This document shows, one piece after another, positions 34,594 through 43,969 of a stretch of 64,000 nt of DNA. Every line of letters begins with the position of its first letter. Position 1 is the stretch's first letter. The DNA is from Bacteroidales bacterium (lineage in GTDB: Bacteria; Bacteroidota; Bacteroidia; Bacteroidales; UBA932), in NCBI GenBank assembly GCA_015060445.1, contig SUYL01000009.1, positions 62,001 through 126,000 on the forward strand, in the 5' to 3' direction. Below the pieces are notes generated by a model. It did not search any database. It saw only the letters and a list, made by a program, of their open reading frames with translations, and was not told the origin of the DNA. The position numbers and the translations under genes are program-made.

Positions 34594-34735
34594 CCAATAA
34601 GTAACTACATATTATAAACATAGCCACTATTCCAGCGAAAGGCTCTTATTAGCCCCGACTGCTGGAATAGTGGCTTAATTGTTACTTAAAAAGTTATTTA
34701 TTGGCGTAAATACTTTTGTCGGGGCTTTCTTTTTT
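34594..34735 (+). ncRNA. Candidate structured RNA with a pseudoknot-like terminator
   Basis: Nested helices: CCAATAA (34594-34600) with TTATTGG (34698-34704); AAGTAAC (34599-34605) with GTTACTT (34681-34687); AGCCACTATTCCAGC (34622-34636) with GCTGGAATAGTGGCT (34661-34675), a perfect 15-bp stem. The apical loop contains AGCCCCGAC (34651-34659), exactly complementary to GTCGGGGCT (34718-34726), which is followed by TTCTTTTTT. Loop pairing with the terminator strand gives a pseudoknot or a switch. No known RNA family recognised. Confidence 0.6.
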
Positions 34736-34749
34736 ACCCCGTTGGGAGG

Positions 34750-35094
34750 TTACTCCTCCTGTGTGGCCGCGCTGATATCTTCAATGACAAACTGTTTGAA
34801 TTCGTCAATGACTGCATCTGCGGATATACCGTCGGGAACATTTGAGGAGTTTTTCAAAGGTGCATCCCATGAATTGGGTTCTGTGGTGTTATCTGGCTTA
34901 TAGGAACCATCTTTTCCCGGTTGGTTAAGTGAGAAAGTGAAAGATTTATTTTCGCTTACTTTTACCCTAATGTTTCCATCTGTTGCATATACCTGATTGT
35001 CTCTGATTATTACAATGCCTGTAACCTCAACACAAGTTCTTGACAACAATGTGTTGTTATATTCGTAGTACTGTTTTAATGGTGTTGCTTTCAT
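34750..35094 (-). CDS. Unknown virion-module protein
   Basis: 114 aa (MKATPLKQYYEYNNTLLSRT...). A beta-rich first half (VEVTGIVIIRDNQVYATDGN) and an acidic C-terminus. Ends 15 bases from the terminator strand of the structured RNA. Function unknown. Confidence 0.6.
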   Translation of the reverse strand: MKATPLKQYYEYNNTLLSRTCVEVTGIVIIRDNQVYATDGNIRVKVSENKSFTFSLNQPGKDGSYKPDNTTEPNSWDAPLKNSSNVPDGISADAVIDEFKQFVIEDISAATQEE

Positions 35095-35099
35095 AGTGA

Positions 35100-35567
35100 T
35101 TATTTTTCGTACATAAATTGTAGTGCTGTGATATCTGCCGGAGTGAAATCAATCTCGCCGGCAATAAGGGAATCTATCCAACTGTCCACGGATACAGGGA
35201 ATATGGCTACCTCAACGCTCTCGTCCCTTTTTGCTTTAAGAGCCTTGCCAAAATCCTCTTCAAGATCCAGGAATCCCCTGTGGTTGTTTATAAGTTCGTT
35301 ATTGAGTGAGATTAACTCCTCCCTGTCTTTTGTACTTCCCATCTTGCTCCTCAACTCACTGACAACAGAGAGTTCATCTTTCTTCTCCTCAAACATCTTT
35401 TCTTTCAGTGCTTCCTGGAATGCTTCGTATTCCTTAATTACAGCCTTGAGGGCTGCAAAGTTCCTCACTGCAGCAAGCCTTACTGTCTTGTCAAATTTTG
35501 TCAACTTGATAGCCGCTAACTGATTGTATCCGGCGATTGCTTCGCCAATGGTAATGGTTACGTTCAT
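35100..35567 (-). CDS. Unknown helical virion-module protein
   Basis: 155 aa, helical throughout (ALKAVIKEYEAFQEALKEKM; GFLDLEEDFGKALKAKRDES). Probably structural or a chaperone; not recognised. Tightly spaced with the genes on both sides. Confidence 0.6.
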   Translation of the reverse strand: MNVTITIGEAIAGYNQLAAIKLTKFDKTVRLAAVRNFAALKAVIKEYEAFQEALKEKMFEEKKDELSVVSELRSKMGSTKDREELISLNNELINNHRGFLDLEEDFGKALKAKRDESVEVAIFPVSVDSWIDSLIAGEIDFTPADITALQFMYEK

Positions 35568-35578
35568 AAGTGAATGTT

Positions 35579-35761
35579 TTAATTGTTACTCCAGTATTTG
35601 AACAGGCTCAATATTACCCATACGTTAACTATGGCGTTGAGTACGCCTATTACTCCCCAGAATGAGCCTACATTACAGGTACAGATAAGTACCAGTACTG
35701 TAATGATAGCATAAAGGAACAGTCCGAATCCTTTAATTGCTGAATGTTTTCCAATAATCAT
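35579..35761 (-). CDS. Small two-TM protein, second holin candidate
   Basis: 60 aa with two hydrophobic helices (GFGLFLYAIITVLVLICTC; GVIGVLNAIVNVWVILSLF), a charged C-terminus, and a short loop, the topology of class II/III holins. The location between virion genes, not next to the endolysin, leaves the role open. Confidence 0.55.
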   Translation of the reverse strand: MIIGKHSAIKGFGLFLYAIITVLVLICTCNVGSFWGVIGVLNAIVNVWVILSLFKYWSNN

Positions 35762-35789
35762 AATAATATTTGTGTTTTAAGGTTAATAT

Positions 35790-36968
35790 TTATCCAATTG
35801 TGATAGAACCAGAGCCTGCACTGTCGCTACCTTGTTCCCAATATTCCACTTCTATCTCCAGAGGTGTCATAGCAACGCTTACAAGGATACCTCCGTATTC
35901 GCTTTCTTTCTCTCCGTATTCAATGATGGCGGATTCACTCCCATTGGCAGGGACGGTAATGTAACCGCTTACCAGTAGATTACCGGCGCCGGAAAGTATG
36001 TTGCCTTGCCTGTCGGACAATCTGTAAGAGATAACTTTATCTGTTGTAGCAGTACTGCTAAAGTCAAGTGTTATAGATGATACTCTGTATGTAGTACTAT
36101 CTACTTGAGTGTATTCTGCATAACCACCATCAAAGTTGATATAATCAGTAACACCGCCACCTGCACCACTTGTTACTACAGTGAAAGTAATAGTATTAGC
36201 AAAAGGAAGAGGTATCCAATTCCCTTCATATTCTCCATCATCTCTCAAGTATGTAAATGTGTGTTGAGAAACGCGCACATTAGTTATACAGGGATATAGA
36301 TACCATGTACCTATTGGAATTCCTTTCAACTCAAGAGAATCCTGCAAATCCACTAATTGTTGTCCAGGTGTAGTTAGGTCTGTAAGTGCAATAAAATATA
36401 CCTGAGGGAAACCTTGACTTGATTGCGTACTGTTGTATGCAATAAACCCAAAGTTCGCAGTGTCCATTGATAGTCCTTTTTCTACAACTGTCCCCAATAA
36501 AAACAAGTCGTCAAACAGGATGCTTACAGGAGTACTACTGCCTTGGTTTACTGTTGTGGCACCCAGTTTAATCTCAAACCAGTTTGTAGTATTATGGTCA
36601 TATCGCCATAAGTCTGCAATACGGCCCCATGACGAAGGTCTATTGTAGAGAAAATTGGTATTAGCCGCAACGCCTCGCATTGCCGCAGGTGCGCTATTAT
36701 ATACAACCATATTATGCCCATAGTTTACCCTACGCTTCTGGTTGTCACTGAGCCTTGTTGTCCTGCTATATAAAATACCACCTATATTTTCAATATCATC
36801 ATAAGGATACTCCATAGGTTTGTGCTTGCTCTTAGGATTGAGAGTGCTACTGAGCAACACATCACTCCAATAATACAAACCATCACTTCTTTTGCCTACA
36901 CCAAAGAATGTGAACACTTCGCCACCTATTGGAGAACCATTAACTATTACACCATTCTCTATTGACAT
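35790..36968 (-). CDS. Putative tail-fibre-associated protein
   Basis: 392 aa, beta-rich, Ser/Thr/Gly/Asn-rich (VFTFFGVGKRSDGLYYWSDV; LSDRQGNILSGAGNLLVSGY). Its start overlaps the end of the long tail fibre gene by 10 bases. It may be a second fibre or receptor-binding subunit; no domain assigned. Confidence 0.6.
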   Translation of the reverse strand: MSIENGVIVNGSPIGGEVFTFFGVGKRSDGLYYWSDVLLSSTLNPKSKHKPMEYPYDDIENIGGILYSRTTRLSDNQKRRVNYGHNMVVYNSAPAAMRGVAANTNFLYNRPSSWGRIADLWRYDHNTTNWFEIKLGATTVNQGSSTPVSILFDDLFLLGTVVEKGLSMDTANFGFIAYNSTQSSQGFPQVYFIALTDLTTPGQQLVDLQDSLELKGIPIGTWYLYPCITNVRVSQHTFTYLRDDGEYEGNWIPLPFANTITFTVVTSGAGGGVTDYINFDGGYAEYTQVDSTTYRVSSITLDFSSTATTDKVISYRLSDRQGNILSGAGNLLVSGYITVPANGSESAIIEYGEKESEYGGILVSVAMTPLEIEVEYWEQGSDSAGSGSITIG

Positions 36969-39900
36969 AGTCTATATTGTTTTAATTCGTTTTCTAATTC
37001 ATTCACTTTTCTTTTAAGTCTCTCCACCTCACTGTCTATATACTGTATTGCGCCAACTTCAAATGCGTGTAGTTGATTGTATTGCAGATATAACTTCTGT
37101 CCCAACTCCTCATCATTCATTCTATCAACCATACAACTTGCAACACTCTCTACCTCCTGTGCAATGAAGCCATAAGACAATGCACCATTGCTCTTCCAAT
37201 TCCATTTGCTCGGTCTCAGTTGCCTCAATACTGCAAGACTTTCATCTTTAGTGAGATGTTCAATGTTATATTTCAACCTCGCATCCGAAGAACTTGACAA
37301 GGTTCCCATTGCGATAGTGCCTGTGACAATAAAGTTTCCAAATACATCAAAATAACCTACTCGTGTGTAAGTATTACTATCGACATAATGATAACCGAAT
37401 GCTATCTGTCCATAATTCCCATTTCTTGTTGTTATCAGACTTAATTCATACGGTTCGCCAAAACAATCTTGTCCAAGTCCTGTCTGAGCATCACTTTGGT
37501 CACATACCAAAATTTTTACACCATACTTTCCGCTATTTGGGGAATATCCTCCACCTGCTGAGATATAGTTAGTAGCATAACCACCTGCTCCTTGGGTTAA
37601 TGCAATAGAACCAGCAACATTAGTATTATTTCTTAACTCTATTAAAGACCCGTAAAATCGTAAAGCCAGATTATTGTAAAGCCATATATCTCTGGAATCG
37701 CCCGTTTCAGTAATATTCCTTGCAGGTTGTAGACCACAATATGTTGCGTCAACATTTTCAAGAGTATATGCCCAAGCCTTAAATTTTTTACTATTATATG
37801 TTCGGACACACTCAGTATCTGTCATACAGATACCACCCCCATAATCTTGATTATACCAACCTGCTCCACCTCTGGTTCTTATCCAGGATGTTGCGTAAAT
37901 ATCTCCCTCTACTTGTAATTTACCGATTGTATCCGTTGTAGTACCTATGAGGACATTACCATTAGGAATGCATATATTACCATCATCATTTACCCTGATA
38001 GAACTGCCACTCCTAAAATTATATAAATGAGCGTATGGATTAACATAGTCATGGCCTATATAACATAATAGACCACTTCCATCTGGAGTGTGATGATATA
38101 ATGCAGCAGAATCCCTAATATTAATTCTACCCCACACATCTCTACTTCCATCAAAACTCTGCCCCCAAATAGTTCTTGCGGTTTGGAGTTTGGTGGCACT
38201 TGCTACATTACTATCGGTAAAAGCTATTTCTCTCCACGAACCCAAAGTTCCACCATTCTTAAATCGTCCATACAGTCCATTATATGCTGTAGACATTCCT
38301 ACTTGAAAGTAATAATTAGAGTCTGGAGAACCAATATGCAATCCATATTTATATGCTCCACCATATCCTGTTATAGAGTTTTCTCCCCAATCAAACCAGT
38401 ATTGAAGGCCTGTATGTGTAAGATTTCCGACAGAAGTATATCCTAATTGATAAGTATAGTTAGAACCATTAGCATAATTCACACTTTGACTTCCTATATT
38501 GCCAGAGTGGATGATAGCATATTGATAATTATATCCTATATGAACCTTTGGTGTCTGTGCGCTATCAAAACCAAAGTATCCCAAAATACTTTTAGCGGAA
38601 TTACGGAAACCAATATATGAGCCATCGGTACCATTAAGATATAAGGGAGTATCAGTAGTCCCTTGCAATTCTCCACCACTCAAAGGAAGAGCGTAATCAG
38701 AATAGTTAAGATGATGTAATATTACATATTCAAGATTCCATGGTTTATTAGTTAACCTCCAATTTCCATCATCTCCATAATGCACAATATTACCATTCGC
38801 TAAAGAAAGAAAGGCAAAACCATCTCCAGAAGAACCATACACAGCATCAGTAATACCATAACCACCAAGTGTTGTAGGTTTGTTAGCGACATTCGCCCAA
38901 TCAACAGAATCAGCAACACCACCTCCGCTCGGATAGGCAGGCAAGGTAATAACCCCATTTATAGGATTGTACAAAACATCACTACCCTCAAACTTAATGG
39001 ATACACTCGCTACCTCGCCACTATCTCCCTCGCCCAAACCAAACATGGATATAGTTCCTCCTTCAGTATAGAAATTGCGGGTACCTTTGATATAGACATC
39101 GCCATTGGAATCAATGCCAATAATATCCTCAAAAGTCTTTACACGATTGCTAATAGATGTAAGGTCATTTTTTACACCATTCAAAGCATCCGCAGTTGCA
39201 TAGTAAGAAGGTAACTGTCCTCCAAGTTTAAGTGCATTATTAGCACTTCCATTAGTAAAATAACCTGCAATCTCGGTAACACTACTCTCTAATTTTTCAA
39301 AGTCCTCAATAAGCACCCTATTGGCTATATCTGAGTTCATACCACTTAGAATGGTTGCCAAATCATCACTTTGGCTGTAACCATCCAGGAATGATACTAC
39401 CTCGTTCCAAGTGTCTATTATACCACCTACATTACCATTGAGCAAAGTATTGAGATTGTCGAAGTCTGTACGGAGTGTATTAACGGATGTCTGCAGTGAC
39501 GATAAAGCGGAATTTGTTGCATAGTCTTTTCCTTTCAGATATGCTTCCAACTGCTCTTCGTTCAATCCTGCGGATCCATTTACCCATAGGCCTTTTTCTT
39601 CATTGTACAATAATATTTGGCCACTAGCAGGGTCTGTTATCTGCACATCCAGCAGATCTGCAAGTTTGCCGCTGGCTACTTCTGTGCCACCACCTGAACC
39701 CAGTTCGCCCATCGAGAGGGTGCCATCAACTATAAGGCTGAGTTTAGTGCGTATTGCCTTGTTGACATCATCGTAGTAAAACCACTCCTTGAATGCTGTT
39801 TCCAGTTCGGTCAGCCTTAGATTTAAGGCTGTGATTGCGGTGTTGTATATTTCGTTTGTAACATAACCATTCAAAGCCCCTGTGAGTGCATCTTGTGTTA

Positions 39901-40579
39901 TGTACTTGTTTGTGGTAAGATAGTTTCCCAGGGCGGTTTCATCCAAACCTCCAGGACCATTGACCCATTTTCTCAGGTCTTCATCATAAGTAAGGACATC
40001 CTTGCTCTTGGGGTCGGTTATCTGTACGTCCAGCAGATCGCCTAGCGAAGATGATGCAACAGGTGTGTCATCATCCGGCTCTTCAAATCCGGCCATTGAG
40101 ATAAAAGTGTTGGATATGATACCAACCTCAACGCCGTTATACTTCTTTGGCACAACTGCAAATCTTGGTACTTCAGCAGTGCCTACATTCATCAATTCAA
40201 ATAGTGATTCTCCTCCTCCCGACGGACGTATAAGAGATGTGAGATCGTTGATAATACAGATAGTATTACCTGCAACAGATGTATTGGGACTTACAGCCTC
40301 CCATCCGGTGTTGTCGTACGTTGCAGCAGAAAGTGTGGTTTCCTGGGAAACAGAAAAACGCACATCTACAAACCATGCACTATTATTATAGCGTATTCTT
40401 ACACTCAGTCTGGTTTCTTCTGCAGTAATATTGCTCTCTACGGCGGCAATAACAGCATTACCGTAGTCCACAGATACTTTAAAGAGGGCATATTTGATAC
40501 CAAAGTCAATACGTATGCCGCTCTTTGTTCCTACTTGTGCAGTTTGTGCTATATTGTACCATTGATTTGCAGTAATCAT
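36959..40579 (-). CDS. Tail fibre with C-terminal S74 intramolecular chaperone
   Basis: 1206 aa. Adsorption protein. The C-terminal ~110 residues are a peptidase_S74 autochaperone: SSSDARLKYNIEHL with the Ser/Lys self-cleavage dyad, LRQLRPSKWNWKSNG, YGFIAQEVESV, and a final coiled coil (IDSEVERLKRKVNELENELK). The domain guides trimerisation and then cuts itself off. Residues ~180-245 and ~300-360 are a duplicated module (LDVQITDPKSKDVLTYDEDL versus LDVQITDPASGQILLYNEEK). The N-terminus probably attaches to the virion. Confidence 0.88.
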   Translation of the reverse strand: MITANQWYNIAQTAQVGTKSGIRIDFGIKYALFKVSVDYGNAVIAAVESNITAEETRLSVRIRYNNSAWFVDVRFSVSQETTLSAATYDNTGWEAVSPNTSVAGNTICIINDLTSLIRPSGGGESLFELMNVGTAEVPRFAVVPKKYNGVEVGIISNTFISMAGFEEPDDDTPVASSSLGDLLDVQITDPKSKDVLTYDEDLRKWVNGPGGLDETALGNYLTTNKYITQDALTGALNGYVTNEIYNTAITALNLRLTELETAFKEWFYYDDVNKAIRTKLSLIVDGTLSMGELGSGGGTEVASGKLADLLDVQITDPASGQILLYNEEKGLWVNGSAGLNEEQLEAYLKGKDYATNSALSSLQTSVNTLRTDFDNLNTLLNGNVGGIIDTWNEVVSFLDGYSQSDDLATILSGMNSDIANRVLIEDFEKLESSVTEIAGYFTNGSANNALKLGGQLPSYYATADALNGVKNDLTSISNRVKTFEDIIGIDSNGDVYIKGTRNFYTEGGTISMFGLGEGDSGEVASVSIKFEGSDVLYNPINGVITLPAYPSGGGVADSVDWANVANKPTTLGGYGITDAVYGSSGDGFAFLSLANGNIVHYGDDGNWRLTNKPWNLEYVILHHLNYSDYALPLSGGELQGTTDTPLYLNGTDGSYIGFRNSAKSILGYFGFDSAQTPKVHIGYNYQYAIIHSGNIGSQSVNYANGSNYTYQLGYTSVGNLTHTGLQYWFDWGENSITGYGGAYKYGLHIGSPDSNYYFQVGMSTAYNGLYGRFKNGGTLGSWREIAFTDSNVASATKLQTARTIWGQSFDGSRDVWGRINIRDSAALYHHTPDGSGLLCYIGHDYVNPYAHLYNFRSGSSIRVNDDGNICIPNGNVLIGTTTDTIGKLQVEGDIYATSWIRTRGGAGWYNQDYGGGICMTDTECVRTYNSKKFKAWAYTLENVDATYCGLQPARNITETGDSRDIWLYNNLALRFYGSLIELRNNTNVAGSIALTQGAGGYATNYISAGGGYSPNSGKYGVKILVCDQSDAQTGLGQDCFGEPYELSLITTRNGNYGQIAFGYHYVDSNTYTRVGYFDVFGNFIVTGTIAMGTLSSSSDARLKYNIEHLTKDESLAVLRQLRPSKWNWKSNGALSYGFIAQEVESVASCMVDRMNDEELGQKLYLQYNQLHAFEVGAIQYIDSEVERLKRKVNELENELKQYRLCQ

Positions 40580-41196
40580 CAGATCATCAGACTTTGTGCA
40601 TTATCGTAAGCATTCTGGGCCATTTGAAAATTTCCCAGCACAGAGAGCACTTTTCCTGCGCATATCCATGTAAGGGCATCAATCATCTGGCCGTCTGCGA
40701 TATTTTCCGCAACATCTTCCTTTATATACAGAAATTCTGCAAGCGTATGTTCCGCCTGCTTTGTGGAATAATACTCAAGTATTATCCCTTTTTCATTACG
40801 GGATAATACACCCACAGGCTTTGCTACTCCACCCCTTATATACTTGTTGTGTTGGCGCATTGACAGGGCGTCACCTTTTATGGCAGGTTCTGTTACGCTG
40901 CGGTGCCAGTCTCCCATCCTGAAAGATACAAGCCGGAGAAAATCTGCCGGTACCTGTATGTATCCTGTGGTTGTATCATTGTCATTCCTTACAATGGAAG
41001 GGGAGGAACTGGTTACAGTCAGACGTTGGACAGGTGCTTTTAGGAGGATTTCCCTCGCACTCTCATCCAATAGGGAATCAATTATTGTATCCACGGCATT
41101 TTCGTCTGCTATGGTTACAGTTTGCAAGGGAGTGTCTTGGGCACTTACCTCGTCAATTTTCCTGCGTACTCTATTAACCAGTTCCAGCCTTTCCAT
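40579..41196 (-). CDS. Putative head-tail adaptor
   Basis: 205 aa. ELVNRVRRKIDEVSAQDTPL, GYIQVPADFLRLVSFRMGDW and ALTWICAGKVLSVLGNFQMA fit the pattern of phage connector/adaptor proteins (helical ends with a central small beta sheet). One-base overlap with the tail fibre gene; upstream lie capsid genes. Assignment by context and pattern. Confidence 0.55.
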   Translation of the reverse strand: MERLELVNRVRRKIDEVSAQDTPLQTVTIADENAVDTIIDSLLDESAREILLKAPVQRLTVTSSSPSIVRNDNDTTTGYIQVPADFLRLVSFRMGDWHRSVTEPAIKGDALSMRQHNKYIRGGVAKPVGVLSRNEKGIILEYYSTKQAEHTLAEFLYIKEDVAENIADGQMIDALTWICAGKVLSVLGNFQMAQNAYDNAQSLMI

Positions 41197-41209
41197 ATTA
41201 CTGCATCAA

Positions 41210-41656
41210 TTACTCAATTACGGCTTTGATACCCAGTTTCTCAGCGGTATTCAAGGCATCATTGAGGGTTTTTACTTCAGAGCCTTTACAGTTATGCTCA
41301 CTCATAAGGTAATCCCTTAACTCGTTGAACGATGCAAATGTCATTGCATTGTCATTGCCACCCTCTTTCGGGTTCTGATCACCAGATAACTTAGGCTCCG
41401 ATACATTCTGCTGCTGTGTTGTTTTGGCCGGTTCTGCAATGTTTTTGGTTGCTTTGAGTTTAAACATTACTCCAAACATCTTGGAACTCTCCAATGCTTT
41501 CTGGATATCCTCGTCTGATGTCTGGTATTTACCGTTGCCGTTCATTGCCAGTCCGCCATTGGAAAACTCAATGCGACGGTATTGGCCTTTAACTTTAATC
41601 TCCAGGTTCAGTTTTGCGCTGTTGCCTATGGCTATGTATGTTTTGATCGTTTTCAT
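41210..41656 (-). CDS. Putative capsid-associated protein
   Basis: 148 aa. A beta N-terminal domain (TYIAIGNSAKLNLEIKVKGQ), a disordered Gln/Asn/Pro linker, and a C-terminal helical SAP/HeH-like motif (SFNELRDYLMSEHNCKGSEV). Between the capsid gene and the adaptor; role unknown. Confidence 0.55.
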   Translation of the reverse strand: MKTIKTYIAIGNSAKLNLEIKVKGQYRRIEFSNGGLAMNGNGKYQTSDEDIQKALESSKMFGVMFKLKATKNIAEPAKTTQQQNVSEPKLSGDQNPKEGGNDNAMTFASFNELRDYLMSEHNCKGSEVKTLNDALNTAEKLGIKAVIE

Positions 41657-41675
41657 CTTTATCCCTTTTTAAATG

Positions 41676-41700
41676 GGCACGGCATAAAGCCGCGCCCGTA
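41676..41700 (-). terminator. Hairpin downstream of the major capsid gene
   Basis: GGGC-AC-GGC and GCC-GC-GCCC surround ATAAA. On the minus strand the stem is followed by ATTTAAAAA, so it is a weak terminator or an mRNA-stabilising hairpin that could raise capsid yield. Confidence 0.4.
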
Positions 41701-41733
41701 GTTAATCACTAGTTATTTATGTAGCAGAGAGAA

Positions 41734-43083
41734 TTAGTCAATCGCAACAATCTTGTGATGGGTTGGAAGATTCTCAAGGTAGAGAGCGTAGTTCTCAAGC
41801 AGACGTACTGCATTTACACGTCTTTGGCCTGTCTCATCAAGATTGAGAACTGTGGTATGCAGAGGCTCAAAGATGTACTTCTTCACATAGTTCAAGTCAA
41901 GAACCATAGCATTGTCAGACATGTCGCCTAGGAATAGTCCAGACATTGGTCTGATAAGAAGTTCACCAAAGTCGGTAACAATACGGCGTACCTTTACTCC
42001 GTGTACTACATCCACAGTTTTTGCATTCACCTGTTTTGAGTATGCATCTACGTATGCAAGTCTCTCAAGGTATCCAGGACCGGCAAACAGGAACCTTGTC
42101 TCACTTCCGTTGTTGCCGTCAAAGATCGCACGTGTCATTGCTACATATGCAGCATTGTTGAAATCTTTGGCCTTGCTGTATGTGAATGTATTAGGAATCT
42201 GGTGCCATGTACCCTCTGAAAGGTGAACAATCTCTCCCTTTTCATTTTTGGTAATGCCTTTAATTCCAAAGATGTTGGTAAACTCCATTGAGCGTTTCAT
42301 GTCCCAGATGGTCTGCTCTTTTGTAGTAGAGAAGTCCATTGCAACCTTTTTCCTCTGCAAGCCATGGATTACAGTCTCCTCAACCTGCGCCATGTGAATC
42401 TGGCAGTAGTTCCTGCGTGGAGTAGGAGTGATGTTGTAAGGGATGGTCTGTGCATCTTTCTCAGCATGACCTGTGCCCATTCTCAACAGGACAGTCTCAG
42501 CAGGAAGAGCAGGCACATTGCCGTCCTCACTGTTTACGGCTTTTACATTAAGTTTACCGCCAAGGCCTTTGGATGTGATGAACAATCCCAACGGACCGCC
42601 ATCTTTTCCTGAGACGCCATTAACATAAATAGTGTCTCCTGGCAGCCACATGTCTTTTTTCGCAACAGTGATCTCTGCATCCTCGCCAGGTGTAACCTCA
42701 GCGGTTATGCTGTCCAGAACATCTCTGGTACCCTGCTCCCAGCCACCGCACTCAAATGACTTGACCGTATCAGTATTCTTTATATTTCTGGTCAAGGTAT
42801 CAAGAGGAACTTCGGAAGGTCGTATCTTAACAATGGTAGTGTCGAGATCTTCTTCAATGTATTCCTGTTCTCCATCCCCGACTTCGAGCGGCCCCTCAAC
42901 AGCCTCTCCGGGTCCTACAACACCTGCTGCAAAAGCAGTAATGACGCCGCCCGTAGGTGCCAGCAGATTAACCAGGTCGGCAAGAAATGTGTCCTGAGGA
43001 ACAACACCTGTCAAGGCAAGTACCAACGCGAACACATACAGTGCACCGAATGCACGTAGAATAAGTTTCATTCTGTTTTTCAT
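41734..43083 (-). CDS. Major capsid protein, SU10/DUF5309-like
   Basis: 449 aa. HK97-fold type seen in SU10-like podoviruses: RKKVAMDFSTTKEQTIWDMK, GSETRFLFAGPGYLERLAYV, VVHGVKVRRIVTDFGELLI, FEPLHTTVLNLDETGQ. Unusual: residues ~5-45 are hydrophobic (LILRAFGALYVFALVLALTG) before an acidic linker; this delta-like region may be cut during assembly or the true start may differ, though no better start is evident. The scaffold gene lies 21 bases upstream. Confidence 0.8.
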   Translation of the reverse strand: MKNRMKLILRAFGALYVFALVLALTGVVPQDTFLADLVNLLAPTGGVITAFAAGVVGPGEAVEGPLEVGDGEQEYIEEDLDTTIVKIRPSEVPLDTLTRNIKNTDTVKSFECGGWEQGTRDVLDSITAEVTPGEDAEITVAKKDMWLPGDTIYVNGVSGKDGGPLGLFITSKGLGGKLNVKAVNSEDGNVPALPAETVLLRMGTGHAEKDAQTIPYNITPTPRRNYCQIHMAQVEETVIHGLQRKKVAMDFSTTKEQTIWDMKRSMEFTNIFGIKGITKNEKGEIVHLSEGTWHQIPNTFTYSKAKDFNNAAYVAMTRAIFDGNNGSETRFLFAGPGYLERLAYVDAYSKQVNAKTVDVVHGVKVRRIVTDFGELLIRPMSGLFLGDMSDNAMVLDLNYVKKYIFEPLHTTVLNLDETGQRRVNAVRLLENYALYLENLPTHHKIVAID

Positions 43084-43104
43084 CTTGTAATTGGTATTAA
43101 TTGG

Positions 43105-43851
43105 TTAGAATTCTTGTTTTTCGCGTATCCCAGAGAAGAATGGGTTTACTCTACGCTGTTTCGGCTTTTCCATGGTCGCATTTCCATTGCCTACTGTTGG
43201 GATGCCGTCTCCATTTTCCTGGCTGCTTTTCTTTGCCTTGTGGGCTTCAATGGCCGTATTGCGGCCGTTGATCTCTCCTGTTGCCATTGCATCAGCCACG
43301 GCCTTGTCAAACTGTGACCCTTTGAAGCACATCTCCAGAAATTTCTTGTCAATCTTTTTGTACAGAAGACCGAACAGCGCGTCGTTGATTACTTCCAGGA
43401 ATGTGTCTTTCTCGGCATCGGTAATACCTTTCTCCGAGCAGAAGTCGTCAAAGAGTTTGGAACTCTCAATCTCATTCTGCGCAATCTCCTTCTGCTGCTG
43501 TGCGGCTTTTGCGGCGCGCTCCAGACGCTCATTGCGTGCCTGCTGCCATTGCTGGTAGTCTGCATCTCCCTCAACCCTCTGCAGGTCTTCAGGGTCAATA
43601 TTGCGCGCAACTGCAATGACAAACGATGCCCCGTTAGCCAGCATGTCAGTAACTACGGCTTTGAATTGTGGATCTGATTCTATCAGGTCAGATACTGCTT
43701 TCTCGGATTCCCGGTATCTGCCCAGTTCTGCTTCGGTATCATCCAGATACTTCTCGCTCATCATAGCGAAGTCTTCGTCGGTTTCAGCAGCCATGTCAGG
43801 GTATTTGCCCCTAAGTCTGTCTCTGTAACCCGGTTTAGTCTCTTGTGCCAT
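43105..43851 (-). CDS. Capsid scaffolding protein
   Basis: 248 aa, almost wholly charged helix (YLDDTEAELGRYRESEKAVS; QARNERLERAAKAAQQQKEI) with a basic Pro-rich C-terminus (MEKPKQRRVNPFFSGIREKQ), the classical scaffold pattern, directly upstream of the capsid gene. A late motif copy lies ~55 bases before the start. Confidence 0.7.
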   Translation of the reverse strand: MAQETKPGYRDRLRGKYPDMAAETDEDFAMMSEKYLDDTEAELGRYRESEKAVSDLIESDPQFKAVVTDMLANGASFVIAVARNIDPEDLQRVEGDADYQQWQQARNERLERAAKAAQQQKEIAQNEIESSKLFDDFCSEKGITDAEKDTFLEVINDALFGLLYKKIDKKFLEMCFKGSQFDKAVADAMATGEINGRNTAIEAHKAKKSSQENGDGIPTVGNGNATMEKPKQRRVNPFFSGIREKQEF

Positions 43852-43904
43852 ACGAAATGTTTTAAATTTGTTGCTAATTTGACTAAACAGGACAATTGCG
43901 TATG

Positions 43905-43919
43905 GTTATTTTACCCTAT
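43905..43919 (-). promoter_or_regulatory. Late motif, copy 2
   Basis: GTTATTTTACCCTAT on the plus strand, exact match to copies 1 and 3. It lies ~54 bases upstream of the scaffold start on the minus strand. The -7-like sequence at the expected place is poorer (CAAATTAG). Confidence 0.6.
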
Positions 43920-43934
43920 CTGCAAAAATCTTCT

Positions 43935-43942
43935 TACTTTTG
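43935..43942 (+). promoter_or_regulatory. Promoter of the terminase genes, -7 element
   Basis: TACTTTTG fits TAnnTTTG, 27 bases before ATG 43970 on the plus strand. It is next to late motif copy 2, giving a divergent scaffold/terminase control region. Confidence 0.5.
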
Positions 43943-43969
43943 TACTGTTAACGCCAAATCTCTTTGCTT

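Noticed and set aside
34726..34741. Minus-strand terminator CGGGG...CCCCG after the gene ending at 34750
   Set aside because: The stem is short and lacks a T run on that strand; the plus-strand terminator uses the same bases better.
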